Shown here in pieces: positions 16,046 through 24,082 of a DNA stretch of 64,000 nt. Source of the DNA: Streptomyces rhizoryzae (GTDB lineage Bacteria > Actinomycetota > Actinomycetes > Streptomycetales > Streptomycetaceae); assembly GCF_023155275.1 (NCBI RefSeq), contig NZ_JALMUV010000038.1, positions 22,008 through 86,007 on the forward strand, written 5' to 3'. A program made the translations under genes and the position numbers. The first letter of the stretch is position 1; each line of letters starts with the position of its first letter. The notes below the pieces were generated by a model. It was not told the DNA's origin, made no database searches, and was given only the letters and a program-made list of their open reading frames with translations.

Positions 16046-17745
16046 CAGCCCGTCACCTTGCCGACGGTGTACTCACCCGATGCCTTGGCGGTGTCGCTGT
16101 ACTTGATCTTCATCTGGGCCAGGCCGCGGCCTTCGGGGAAGACCCGGCGCCAGTCGCCACTCACGTGGAGTTCGTCGGTGCCCATCATGGCGATGACCTC
16201 CAGGCCGGCCTGGTGGGCCTTGTATGCCTTGCCCCAGAGGTTGGCGTATGCCTGGCTGTGGATGATGTGCATCCAGTCCGGCCGCTGGATCTCGCGGTTG
16301 TGGACCGACTCCCCCATCGTGGAGATGAACTTCGAGTACATCGCCTTGACGTACCCCTCGGTGAGGGAGTCGTCCTGGGCCAGGGCGGTCTCGCGGGCGG
16401 CGGCCAGGACCTTGCGCAGGGCGTCGAGGAAGTTCTCCGTCGCGCCGGAGGTCCAGGATTCGTGGACGGTGGGCGGGTCGGTCAGGCCGTACTTGGGGCC
16501 GGACAGGCGCAGCAGGAGGCGCAAGGTGGCATCCGTGATCCACAGGGCGCCGGGCTCTTCGCGGTCGCCGAGGGGGTCGGGCAGGTGCGGGTGGGTCCAG
16601 GGGGCGGGAGTGATGAGGTGGACGCCGGAGCGCTTGGGGTCCACGCCGTCGCTGCCGCTGTGGTGCTCCAGTTTGCCGATCGGCAGCCAGCACTTCAGCG
16701 CGGAGAGGTAGGCGGCGTTGGCATCCAGGGCGGTGACGCGGATGTCGCCGGGGGCTTTGAGGGAGTAGTGGGGGTGGTGGAAGTTGGGGCGGGCCTCCCA
16801 GATCTGGTCCGGCTCCCGCTTCGAGGGCTTGTGCAGGATGTCCGGCAAGGACGGATAGGCGGTGTACTGATAGCGAGCCGTCGCCCGGGTCTCCTCGAAC
16901 AACCGCATCACATCCGGGATCGCCCGCTTGACCAACGCCTGGAGAGCCGCGTCCGCGTCACCCTCGGCACGCTGCAACTCCTCGTGCACGGCCCGGGCGA
17001 TCAGGTCGCCGGTCTCGGACTGGGCGCGGGCGGCCGACTGCGCCCGCCGCTGCGGACGGGACGGAAGCGGAGCGGGCGTCGGGGACGCGGAGGGGGCCTG
17101 CGCCTGCCTCTCTCCCGAGGGCGGGGCCGGGGACGGGGACGGCGGCCGGGTGGGGGCCGGGACCACCGGGGCCGGCGCGGGGGCGTTCGCAGGGGTGGTT
17201 GCGGGCGTGGTGGCGTGCTGCGGTGCGGCGGCGGCCAGCGGTGCGGCCGTCCCGGGCCGGCACATGGCGCCGGCGTGCAGGGGCCGGCCATCGGTGGACC
17301 GGAACGGCGTGACGACCCCGCAGCGGACGCACGGGCCGGGCTCGCCCTGGGCAGCCAGGCCATCGGAACGCCATGCGGTCTGAGCGGTGAAGTCCCACGA
17401 GGCCGCTGTCGGGACGGAAGACGCCGCTGCCGAGGCGGAAGGTGACCGGCCGCCGGGCTGGGGCTCCCGGGGAAGCGACGCCGCTTCTTCCGGGGCGGGG
17501 TGGATCTGCGCGAGTCCTTCCAGCAGCCGCAGGTACTTCACGCGGCCGGGCCGCTGCGGATCCGTCACCCCCGACTCCCAGTTGGCGATCGTCTGCCGGC
17601 CCACGCCCACCGCGGCCGCCACCTGGGCACGCGAAAGACCGGCCGCCTCCCGCAGACGCAGACGCTCGGCGGGATCCGGCATCCGCGCCGCGAGGCGGGC
17701 CTCTTCCAGCAGAGCCTCGACACTGTCCAGCTGGTCACCACTCAT
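16045..17745 (-). CDS. Tap-like telomere-associated protein with XRE HTH and degenerate polymerase-like domain
   Basis: A 566-residue protein. Residues 26-80 are an XRE helix-turn-helix (LREAAGLSRAQVAAAVGVGR, then TIANWESG). Around 140 is a CVRCG turn with a later cysteine (possible zinc site), then a Pro-rich linker to about 230. The C-terminal part has, in order, ALDANAAYLSAL, AMYSKFISTMGES and MMGTDELHVSGD, which echo palm motifs A, B and C of family B DNA polymerases and the corresponding blocks I remember from Tap (GIDVNTAFL, STVKGGIGKL, VLSDCAVY). Known Tap proteins bind folded telomeres and recruit Tpg. Coupled directly to the Tpg-like gene. Its sequence is far from archetypal Tap. Confidence 0.6.
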   Translation of the reverse strand: MSGDQLDSVEALLEEARLAARMPDPAERLRLREAAGLSRAQVAAAVGVGRQTIANWESGVTDPQRPGRVKYLRLLEGLAQIHPAPEEAASLPREPQPGGRSPSASAAASSVPTAASWDFTAQTAWRSDGLAAQGEPGPCVRCGVVTPFRSTDGRPLHAGAMCRPGTAAPLAAAAPQHATTPATTPANAPAPAPVVPAPTRPPSPSPAPPSGERQAQAPSASPTPAPLPSRPQRRAQSAARAQSETGDLIARAVHEELQRAEGDADAALQALVKRAIPDVMRLFEETRATARYQYTAYPSLPDILHKPSKREPDQIWEARPNFHHPHYSLKAPGDIRVTALDANAAYLSALKCWLPIGKLEHHSGSDGVDPKRSGVHLITPAPWTHPHLPDPLGDREEPGALWITDATLRLLLRLSGPKYGLTDPPTVHESWTSGATENFLDALRKVLAAARETALAQDDSLTEGYVKAMYSKFISTMGESVHNREIQRPDWMHIIHSQAYANLWGKAYKAHQAGLEVIAMMGTDELHVSGDWRRVFPEGRGLAQMKIKYSDTAKASGEYTVGKVTG

Positions 17746-17768
17746 GCAGCAACCCTACACAAGACTAG

Positions 17769-17776
17769 GCATGCCA
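17769..17776. promoter_or_regulatory. Small palindrome in the Tap-like promoter region
   Basis: GGCATGCC lies 24 bp ahead of the Tap-like start, in an AT-richer stretch that reads CAATAT and TTGTGTAG on the coding strand. An XRE protein could bind here to limit its own operon. The remaining 220 bp up to the SDR gene show nothing else I can name. Confidence 0.3.
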
Positions 17777-17999
17777 AAGCAGCATATTGGGCAGCTCTTG
17801 GGCGCTCGTCGGCGGGCGCCCGGTCGCCCCGGTCCGCGGCCGACCACCCCGGGGCGCTCTGACAGGCAGTGCCGGAAGAGCTCTTGGAGGGCGGCTACGG
17901 CGGACCGGCCGGCTGCCCTCACCTGACCAGGACCCCGGCTGGCGGCGTCGGTCCTTCGGGACTTCCCGGCAACGGCAGCGGGCCACGGCCGGTTGGCGC

Positions 18000-18809
18000 T
18001 CAGTCGGTGGGGTCGACCTCCGTTGACCGGGGTTCGGCCATCTTCCGGTGTGCCTGGGCCTTGGTCCTGTCCGGCAGGACCTTGCCGGCCAGTTCCTGGG
18101 CTTTGGTCTTGGCGGAGCCGGCGACGATCTTGCGCTTGCCGGCGAGAAGCGCGTCGAGTCCTTGTCCGGCGACCTGGGCGGGGTCGTCCTTGTCCTGTTG
18201 GCCGATGGGGGTGTCGTCCATGTCGGCGCGGTGGAAGAAGTCGGTCTCGGTGGGGCCCGGCATGAGGGAGGTCAGAGTGACGTTTGTGTCCTTGAGCTCG
18301 TTCTGGAGTGCCTGGACGAACGACTGGAGGAACGACTTGGACGCGTTGTAGACGGCCTGGAACGAGCCGGGCATGGTGGAGGCGATGGAGGAGGTGACCA
18401 GGACGCGGCCCTCGTTGCGGGCGGCCATGTCGCGTACGACGCGTTTGGCCAGGTGCACGGTCGACCTGACGTTGAGGTCGATGACCTCCAGTTCGTCCGC
18501 CAGGTCGGTGTCGACGAACGCGCCGCCGCGGCCCACCCCGGCGTTCAGCACCGCGATGTCCAGCGGCCGCCCGAGGGCCCGGACGGCCGCGACGAGGTGT
18601 TCGGTCTGGTCGTAGTCGCGCAGGTCTGCCCGGATGACGTCCACCTGCGCGCCGGCGGTTCGGATCTGCTGGGCGGCTTGGTGGAGGCGGGCCTCGTCCT
18701 CGGCGTTGATGACCAGGTCGTAGCCCCGCTCGGCCAGTTGCCTGGCCAGTTCGAGGCCGATGCCGCTGGAAGCGCCGGTGACGAGGGCGAGGGGCTTGGT
18801 GCCGCTCAT
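18000..18809 (-). CDS. Short-chain dehydrogenase/reductase
   Basis: A 269-residue classical SDR. TGASSGIG (residues 12-19) binds NAD(P), NAGVG lies at about 90, and the catalytic serine and YNASK motif follow in SSIASTMPGSFQAVYNASK. The Lys-rich C-terminal tail after residue 225 is longer than usual. It starts 25 bp downstream of the flavodoxin-like gene on the same strand, so the two form an operon. Substrate unknown. Confidence 0.9.
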   Translation of the reverse strand: MSGTKPLALVTGASSGIGLELARQLAERGYDLVINAEDEARLHQAAQQIRTAGAQVDVIRADLRDYDQTEHLVAAVRALGRPLDIAVLNAGVGRGGAFVDTDLADELEVIDLNVRSTVHLAKRVVRDMAARNEGRVLVTSSIASTMPGSFQAVYNASKSFLQSFVQALQNELKDTNVTLTSLMPGPTETDFFHRADMDDTPIGQQDKDDPAQVAGQGLDALLAGKRKIVAGSAKTKAQELAGKVLPDRTKAQAHRKMAEPRSTEVDPTD

Positions 18810-18834
18810 GCGCGGTTCCCTTTCGTGTCGGGAG

Positions 18835-19440
18835 TCAGGAGGGCGGGGCCGGCAGGGGGTTGTCCATCAGGGCGCGGGCGACGTGGACGAGGTTGGCGGC
18901 CATGGCGCGGCCGGTCGAGGCCGACCAGTCATGGCCCCGGTCGTCGTCGAGGTAGTCGGGGCCGGGCCCGGGACCGAGGTGCCAGTACGTCCATGCCTGG
19001 CCGGGGATGGTGAAGCCGATGTCGCCGAGCGCACCACTGATCTCGCTGATGACGTGGTGGGCGCCGTCCTCGTTGCCGGTGACGACCACGCCGGCCACGC
19101 GGTTGTAGGCGACGGGGCGCTGCTGGTCGTCGGTCTCGCTGAGCATGGCGTCCATCCGCTCCAGCACGCGCTGCGCGACCGACGAGGGGCGACCCAGCCA
19201 GGTCGGTGAGGCGATCACCAGGATCTGGGCGGACAACAGCTTTTCGTGGACCCGGGGCCAGTCGTCGCCGTCGCCCATATCGGTCCGGACCCCGGGCTTG
19301 AGGTTCAGGTCGACCGCCCGTACGACGTCCACCGCCACGCCGTGGCCTTCCAGTGCCGTGACGACCGTGCCGGCCAGCGCCTCGGTGTTCGACGGCTGCG
19401 GCGAGGGCTTGAGAGTGCAGTTGATCACCAGAGCGCGCAT
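18835..19440 (-). CDS. Flavodoxin-like NAD(P)H-dependent FMN reductase
   Basis: A 201-residue flavodoxin-fold protein. The phosphate loop for FMN is near the start (MRALVINCTLKPSPQPSNTE) and the second flavin loop is SPTWLGRPSSVAQRVLERMD, as in NADPH-dependent FMN reductases (WrbA/AzoR-related). ATG 19440 has a GGGAAGAG ribosome site; the longer open frame upstream crosses a tandem repeat. First gene of a two-gene operon with the SDR. Confidence 0.88.
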   Translation of the reverse strand: MRALVINCTLKPSPQPSNTEALAGTVVTALEGHGVAVDVVRAVDLNLKPGVRTDMGDGDDWPRVHEKLLSAQILVIASPTWLGRPSSVAQRVLERMDAMLSETDDQQRPVAYNRVAGVVVTGNEDGAHHVISEISGALGDIGFTIPGQAWTYWHLGPGPGPDYLDDDRGHDWSASTGRAMAANLVHVARALMDNPLPAPPS

Positions 19441-20054
19441 GGCATTCACTCTTCCCGCGGTCTCGGACCGGTCGGGCGGGGCGCGTGACGATTCACTCGG
19501 GCGCACCAACCGGTCGCATCGACCCCCCGCATCGACCCGCGTATCTGGCATCGACCCGCCGCATCGACCCCGCCAGATCTGGCATCGACCCGCCGCATCA
19601 AACGATCGCGTCGCCGGGGGGCGGTGATGGGGTGCGCGCGGTGGGATCGATCGGCGTCGGGGGCGGGGCCGTCGCGTCGGCGCGGTGGTTCCCTTCGCGC
19701 CACCCTCGTGCGCACAGTCGGCCGAAAACCATCGCGCGCGTGTCCTTGTCAGCGGAAAGCGCCGGAATTACATTCAACTCGCCGGTAACACCCGTGGTAA
19801 CACCGGCAGTTGAGCACAAACGGCCGCGGCGCCACCGGCGCCGTGGGCCCGCACCCCGCCGCGTACGACGCACCTCACGCTCCGCCGACGCGCCCGGCGG
19901 CCCGCCGCCGCGTCACCCGCACCGCCGCACGGCCCGGCCCTGCCCCGGACACCGCGCCGTGCACCCCGCACGCGGCGACCGCTCCACCCCCACCCGTGCA
20001 ACAGCGCGACCACCAGACTCTTGCACCACCGGACTCTTGCAAAGGGGACCCGTC
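19441..20054. other. 614-bp intergenic region with tandem repeats
   Basis: No gene. It holds the GCATCGACCC repeat block (19515-19604), which reads into the flavodoxin promoter, and further right two direct copies of GGTAACACC (19784-19792 and 19796-19804) about 250 bp ahead of the DUF6230 gene, which could be an activator or repressor site. The last 200 bp are C-rich and unremarkable. Confidence 0.5.
19515..19604. repeat. Tandem GCATCGACCC repeats ahead of the flavodoxin gene
   Basis: Five copies of GCATCGACCC start at 19515, 19529, 19548, 19561 and 19582, a partial one at 19595. Between them two versions of a CTGG-ending spacer recur (GTATCTG and CCAGATCTG), so longer 32-34 bp units are also repeated. 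Upstream of a divergent-free promoter, hence a possible multi-site operator. Confidence 0.75.
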
Positions 20055-20672
20055 GTGAAGGACGCACACGGCAGACATGTCACGGGACGGATCAGCTGGC
20101 GGAGGTTCGCCGTGCTCGCCGTCCCGGCCGTCGCCGGCACCGCAGCTCTGGGCATCGCCCTGGCCAACGGGGCGCTCGCGGCCTCGTTCGCGGTCTCCGG
20201 ACAGCAGTTCAAGGTGTCCGCGGACAGCCTCACAGGGGACGGCTTCGCCCAGTACGGCAGCGTGGACGCCAACGCCAGGGGCGATCTGCTGCCGGTCGCC
20301 GTCACCGCGATCAAGTCCGCCGAACTGCACCGCCTGTGCCAGTCAGTCGTGACCCACCTGCCGGTTCTCGGTGACATCTCCCTCAAACTGACCGCTGGCA
20401 ACGGCGACCCGGTCAAGGCCACCAACCTCTTCGTCGACGCCACCCAGCTCGCCGGCAACGCCTCGTTCCACCACATCGAGATCGGCCGGGACGCCTCAAC
20501 GCTCACCAAGGGGCCGGACGACGCGCAGGGCCTACAGGACCTCTTCGCGCAGCAGGCCGACGACGTCTCCATCACCCAGCTGCGGCAGACCGCCTGGGCC
20601 ACCAACGCCGGCACGTTCCGGCTCACCGGCCTGAGCATGAAGGTGTCCAAGGGCTCGAAGGAATGCTTCTGA
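20055..20672 (+). CDS. DUF6230 family protein (cholesterol-esterase-annotated surface protein)
   Basis: A 205-residue protein starting at GTG 20055 behind AAAGGGGACC. An N-terminal hydrophobic segment (RRFAVLAVPAVAGTAALGIALANGALA is split across residues 16-42) acts as signal peptide or anchor, after which the exported domain follows, with one cysteine pair (LCQSVV and KECF). This is the actinobacterial DUF6230 family, nearly always next to DUF6114; some members carry an old 'cholesterol esterase' label without support. Here the DUF6114 gene starts one base after the stop. Function unknown. Confidence 0.8.
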   Translation: MKDAHGRHVTGRISWRRFAVLAVPAVAGTAALGIALANGALAASFAVSGQQFKVSADSLTGDGFAQYGSVDANARGDLLPVAVTAIKSAELHRLCQSVVTHLPVLGDISLKLTAGNGDPVKATNLFVDATQLAGNASFHHIEIGRDASTLTKGPDDAQGLQDLFAQQADDVSITQLRQTAWATNAGTFRLTGLSMKVSKGSKECF

Positions 20673-20673
20673 C

Positions 20674-21192
20674 ATGGGCGCCGCCCGAGCCCGGGACCGC
20701 TGGCGGCGCTGGCGCCGGGGGCGTCCCTTCTGGGGCGGGCTGGCGGCGGTGCTGGCCGGGGCGGAGATCTGCGCCCTGCCCCTGGCACCGCTGAAAATCA
20801 TGCTCCAGCAGGGCATCGCCGGGATCCCCTCGGTGCTGATGGGACTGGTGATGGTGCTGATGGGCCTGTCGGCGTGGTTCGCCCCGCACTACCGGGGCCT
20901 GGCCGGCATCCTCACCGTTATGGGTGCCATGGCCGCCCTGGTGATGTCCAACCTCGGCGGCTTCCTGATCGGAACGGTCCTCGGCATCCTCGGCGGGGCT
21001 CTGATCTTCGCCTGGCAGCCGGTGGAGGCCGGGGGGCCGGGTGAGCGTGCGGCCAGCGCCTCGGACGGGGCCAGCGCCTCGGACGGGGCCGGCGCACCGG
21101 ACGGGGCCGGGAGTTCTGGTGGGGGCGATGCGGCGGTCGGGGGTGGCTCGACCGGCGACGTGGACGCGTCGGGGGCGGCCGTGAACGCGTAG
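20674..21192 (+). CDS. DUF6114 family membrane protein
   Basis: A 172-residue protein with a basic start (ARARDRWRRWRRGRPFWGG), four hydrophobic helices between residues 15 and 115, and a low-complexity Gly/Ser/Asp tail encoded by GACGGGGCC-type repeats. It matches DUF6114, the constant partner of DUF6230. The one-base gap to the upstream gene implies translational coupling and joint action at the membrane. Role unknown. Confidence 0.82.
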   Translation: MGAARARDRWRRWRRGRPFWGGLAAVLAGAEICALPLAPLKIMLQQGIAGIPSVLMGLVMVLMGLSAWFAPHYRGLAGILTVMGAMAALVMSNLGGFLIGTVLGILGGALIFAWQPVEAGGPGERAASASDGASASDGAGAPDGAGSSGGGDAAVGGGSTGDVDASGAAVNA

Positions 21193-21620
21193 TGCAGAGG
21201 GATCGGCGACGTTCCGGGCGAGCGTCCGCTGCCGGGCGACTTCTCGACCTCTCGACTACTCGGCCTCCCGCCCTTGCCCCATCGCGACTTCTCGGCTTCC
21301 CGACTTCTCGACTTCTCGACTGTTCGCCTCTTCGCCTCTTCGCCTCTTCGCCTCTCGTCAGGTTCCGGGACATGCCGGGGGCGTCATGTGGACGTCGGCG
21401 TCCCACACGCAGGCGAGTCCTGCACGGCATACGCGCGCCCCTACCTCCGCGGTACCGACCCTCTCCCCCACGCGCACCCATACGCATGCGGTCACCGGCT
21501 CCCGGCCGAGGGTGCGCCATCGCGCGTGCCCAAACCGCCACCGCCCAGCCGCCAACGCCCACCGCACTCCCCCTCATCCGGCCCGGCTCCCCGGGCGCAC
21601 ACCGCACGAAGGAGACAGTG
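21193..21620. other. 428-bp intergenic region rich in short repeats
   Basis: Contains a run of degenerate CGACTTCT/TCGCCTCT repeats (21236-21354). The rest is a C-rich leader ending in the GAAGGAGA ribosome site of the secreted-protein gene. No coding potential that I trust. Confidence 0.5.
21236..21354. repeat. Octamer repeat tract
   Basis: Degenerate copies of CGACTTCT pass into four exact TTCGCCTC octamers at 21323, 21331, 21339 and 21347. The tract is pyrimidine-rich on the plus strand and lies between the DUF6114 gene and the secreted-protein gene. Confidence 0.8.
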
Positions 21621-22298
21621 ATGACACAGCCCCTCCCCCGCACCGTGCTCACCGCGTCGGCCGGTATCGCGGCGGCCCTCGGACTCACCCTGGCCGTGAC
21701 CGGCCCGGCGACCGCCCACGCCGCCGGCGGCCCGCGGACCGCCGCGGCCTCCACCACGGTGACGCCCGCCGGGCACGCGTTCAACGCAACGCTCACCGGC
21801 ACCGCGACGTTCTCCGCCGGGTCGGTGACGGTGACCTGTTCCGTCTCCAGCTCCAGTGGCACGGTCCCGGCCGCGCCCGGCAACAGCAACGCCTCCGGGC
21901 CGGTGAGCAGCGCCATCTCGGCGCCCACGTACAGCTCCTGCACCACGAGCATGCCGGGTGTCAGCGCCACCGTCACCACGACCGGCGACTGGTCCGTCTC
22001 CATGCAGAACGGCGCACCGGTCACGGCCGCGCTGACCATGCCCACGACCGGTTTCGTCCTGAAGACCAGCGGCCTGGCCAGCTGCACGGTCACGGCCGCG
22101 CCGACGTCGGCGGCGACCGTCAGCGGCACGTGGACCAACGGTGCGCCGTCCAGCCTGAAGTTCACCGATGCCGCGGTGCCGGTGAAGGTGGTGGGCGGGT
22201 TCGGCTGCCCGACGACCGCGACCAGCTCGAAGTTCAACGCCACCTACAAGGTCACTGACACCAGCGCCCCGGGCTCCCAGATCACCGTCACCGGCTGA
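21621..22298 (+). CDS. Secreted protein of unknown function
   Basis: A 225-residue protein with a Sec signal peptide (LTASAGIAAALGLTLAVTG, cut likely after ATAHA near residue 35). The mature part is Thr/Ser/Ala-rich beta sequence with four cysteines (TCSV, SSCTT, SCTV, GCPT) that could make two disulfides. Start ATG 21621 follows GAAGGAGA. I do not recognise the family. Its place after DUF6230/DUF6114 suggests a cell-envelope role. Confidence 0.7.
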   Translation: MTQPLPRTVLTASAGIAAALGLTLAVTGPATAHAAGGPRTAAASTTVTPAGHAFNATLTGTATFSAGSVTVTCSVSSSSGTVPAAPGNSNASGPVSSAISAPTYSSCTTSMPGVSATVTTTGDWSVSMQNGAPVTAALTMPTTGFVLKTSGLASCTVTAAPTSAATVSGTWTNGAPSSLKFTDAAVPVKVVGGFGCPTTATSSKFNATYKVTDTSAPGSQITVTG

Positions 22299-22438
22299 CC
22301 CGGCGCACCATCCGGCCACGCACCGGCCCGGCCCGGCGTTGCCGCCGGCGGCACCCAGCCACCGGCGGCACCCCGTCGCGCACACAGGCGCCGAACAGCA
22401 GGAATGAGGTCCTGCGGGGGGCGGGGGCCGTGTGGCTA

Positions 22439-22477
22439 CTGAACTTGATCGGGTGATGTCGGCCCTGTTCGTCTGAC
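22439..22477 (+). repeat. Left terminal inverted repeat of the IS630-type element
   Basis: Pairs with 24044-24082 in reverse complement over 39 bp with three mismatches; both begin CTGAACTTGAT and end CTGTTCGTCTGAC. Confidence 0.88.
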
Positions 22478-22568
22478 GGTGGTCGGGGCTTGGCGCGGGC
22501 AGGGCCAAGCAGTGGGTGCTGCTCAAGGGCTTGTTAGGCCGCTAGAAGCTCGCGTTGTCCCATGAGAA

Positions 22569-22615
22569 ACCCTTCAGGCACCTTCCTTGCGTGGGAAGGA
22601 AGGCGCCTGAAGGGT
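22569..22615 (-). terminator. Terminator of the cargo GNAT gene
   Basis: 20-bp stem with one mismatch (arms 22569-22588 and 22596-22615) and a seven-base loop, 17 bp past the stop of the acetyltransferase and still inside the mobile element. Confidence 0.85.
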
Positions 22616-22631
22616 GCTTGAAGTTCGTAAC

Positions 22632-23114
22632 TCAGAACTGCCGATACATGAGATGCAGGCCGACGGCTCCGAGTTTCGGATGCATAAAGGCGCCGGGAAC
22701 GGTTCCGAGAACATGGAACTCAAGGCGCTTGTAGAGTTCGACGGCGACGTGATTCGACTCGACCACGGCGTTGAACTGCATCCCTGCGTAGCCGCGTTCC
22801 TTTGCCCAGTTCACCGCGAATCGGCACAGGGCCGTGCCCACGCCCCTTCCTCGGGCGTCAGCGGCCACCATGAAGCTCGCGGTGGACACGTGAGAGCCAG
22901 GGCCGGGACGGTTCGTCCCCATCTTGGCCGTGCCCAGGACGCGTTCACCGTCGACCGCGACAGCGGTCAGTCCGGGCGGCTTCTCGATCCACATGCGGGC
23001 TTCTTCTTCGGTCATATCGGGGTCGTAGGGAAACGTCTCCTGCTCCCGTACGACGTCCCTGATGATTCCCCACACTTGGGGCCAGTCGGACTCCTGGAAT
23101 TCGCGGATCTGCAT
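22632..23114 (-). CDS. GNAT N-acetyltransferase carried inside the IS element
   Basis: A complete 160-residue GNAT enzyme. The acetyl-CoA pyrophosphate loop is ARGRGVGTALCRF (about residues 93-105), preceded by the beta4 strand VSTASFMVA and followed by FNAVVESNHVAVELYKRLEF. It most resembles phosphinothricin/other small-molecule acetyltransferases; substrate uncertain. The coding sequence is less GC-rich than its neighbours, in keeping with transfer. It lies between the left inverted repeat and the transposase remnant, so it moves or moved with the element. Confidence 0.88.
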   Translation of the reverse strand: MQIREFQESDWPQVWGIIRDVVREQETFPYDPDMTEEEARMWIEKPPGLTAVAVDGERVLGTAKMGTNRPGPGSHVSTASFMVAADARGRGVGTALCRFAVNWAKERGYAGMQFNAVVESNHVAVELYKRLEFHVLGTVPGAFMHPKLGAVGLHLMYRQF

Positions 23115-23150
23115 GGTGATGAGGCTACTGACTTTGAGTTCGTGATGCCG

Positions 23151-24012
23151 TCAGGTGTCCATAAGCAGGCCAGTGTTGGCAAGACAGCCGTCGACCACGT
23201 CCGGCCGGTACTGAATCTGCTTGAGTCTGCGCTTGACGGCCCGGGTGATGTCGCCCAGGTCGGCGGCTGCGAGGTTGCCGATGTCGCGTTTGACCAGCGA
23301 CCAGATGCCCTCCTGCGGGTTGAGATCCGGTGAGTATGAGGGATCAGCCGGGGCCGCTGGCCGGACTTGTGGCAGGTCATCCCGGCCATCGAGACTCTGC
23401 CGGAGCCACGTCCTCGGACCCGCACCACTGGGGTGCGGCCGATGCGGCCCCAACTCCTGGCGCGCGGCGACGTCATCGACTGCCCTGCCTCGTCCTCAAA
23501 GACGATCCAGCCGTTGCACGCCGCCGCGGTGCTTTTACCCGCGGCCACACCTTCTTCTTCCACCGTTCGACCGCTTCCTCGTCGCGCTCGATCGCCCGCC
23601 GCACGGGCTGCTGCCACGACCAGCCGTTGCGCTTCAGCAGCCCCCACGTGCCCTCCACCGTGTAGGAGATGTGGAATAGCCGGCCGATCAGCGTCTTCAC
23701 TCGCGCCAGCGTCCACCGCTGATCCGCCCAGCCATGGACGGGTGGGCCGCGTTGCAACTCCTGATCCAGCCGAGCGAACTGGCTATCGCTAAGCTTCGAC
23801 CGCCCGGGCGAGCCTTTGGACAGGACCCCTGCCTCGCCCTGCTCGCGCCAGGCTCGGCGCCACCGTTCCACCGACCCCTCGCTCACGCGTAGCGTGACTG
23901 CGATCACCCGGTTCTTCTCCCCGTGCTCGAAGCGTTCCACAGCTTGCAGCCGGATTCGCTCCCGCACGGCCCTCCCGGCGTCGGTCAGCCCGCCGCCCTG
24001 CGCGTATCTCAC
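23151..24012 (-). pseudogene. IS630-family transposase, deleted and frameshifted
   Basis: Three reading frames are needed. From 24012 the helix-turn-helix part is intact (VSEGSVERWRRAWREQGEAG, then the Tn-type HISYTVEGTWGLLKRNGW) to about 23500. The next frame carries FEDEAGQSMT with the first catalytic acid. The last frame has YSPDLNPQEGIWSLVKRDIG with the final glutamate and ends at 23151. The central stretch that should hold the second aspartate (WDNLNxH in the family) is missing, about 60 residues. The enzyme cannot be active. Confidence 0.85.
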
Positions 24013-24043
24013 GCCCCGCAGCTACCGGAGGCAACCGGCAGCG

Positions 24044-24082
24044 GTCAGACGAACAGCCCCGACATCACCCAATCAAGTTCAG
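24044..24082 (-). repeat. Right terminal inverted repeat of the IS630-type element
   Basis: Reverse complement of 22439-22477 with three mismatches. The first four bases inside the element (CTGA on the minus strand) now provide the stop codon of the flanking GNAT gene. Confidence 0.88.

Larger units (their letters stand above)
22439..24082. mobile_element. IS630-type insertion element with GNAT cargo
   Basis: The 1,644-bp element begins CTGAACTTGAT at both ends and is flanked by TA on each side (22437-22438 and 24083-24084), the target duplicated by IS630/Tc1-type elements. Terminal inverted repeats are about 39 bp with three mismatches. Inside, on the minus strand, lie a broken transposase (23151-24012) and an intact GNAT acetyltransferase (22632-23114) with its own terminator. 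Normal IS630 elements are about 1.1-1.2 kb, so the extra length is the cargo. It inserted in the TAG stop of the neighbouring GNAT gene. Confidence 0.85.

Noticed and set aside
22338..22352. GCCGCCGGCGGC palindrome behind the secreted-protein gene as terminator
   Set aside because: Only 12 bp and self-complementary without a loop; such sequences arise by chance at this GC content.
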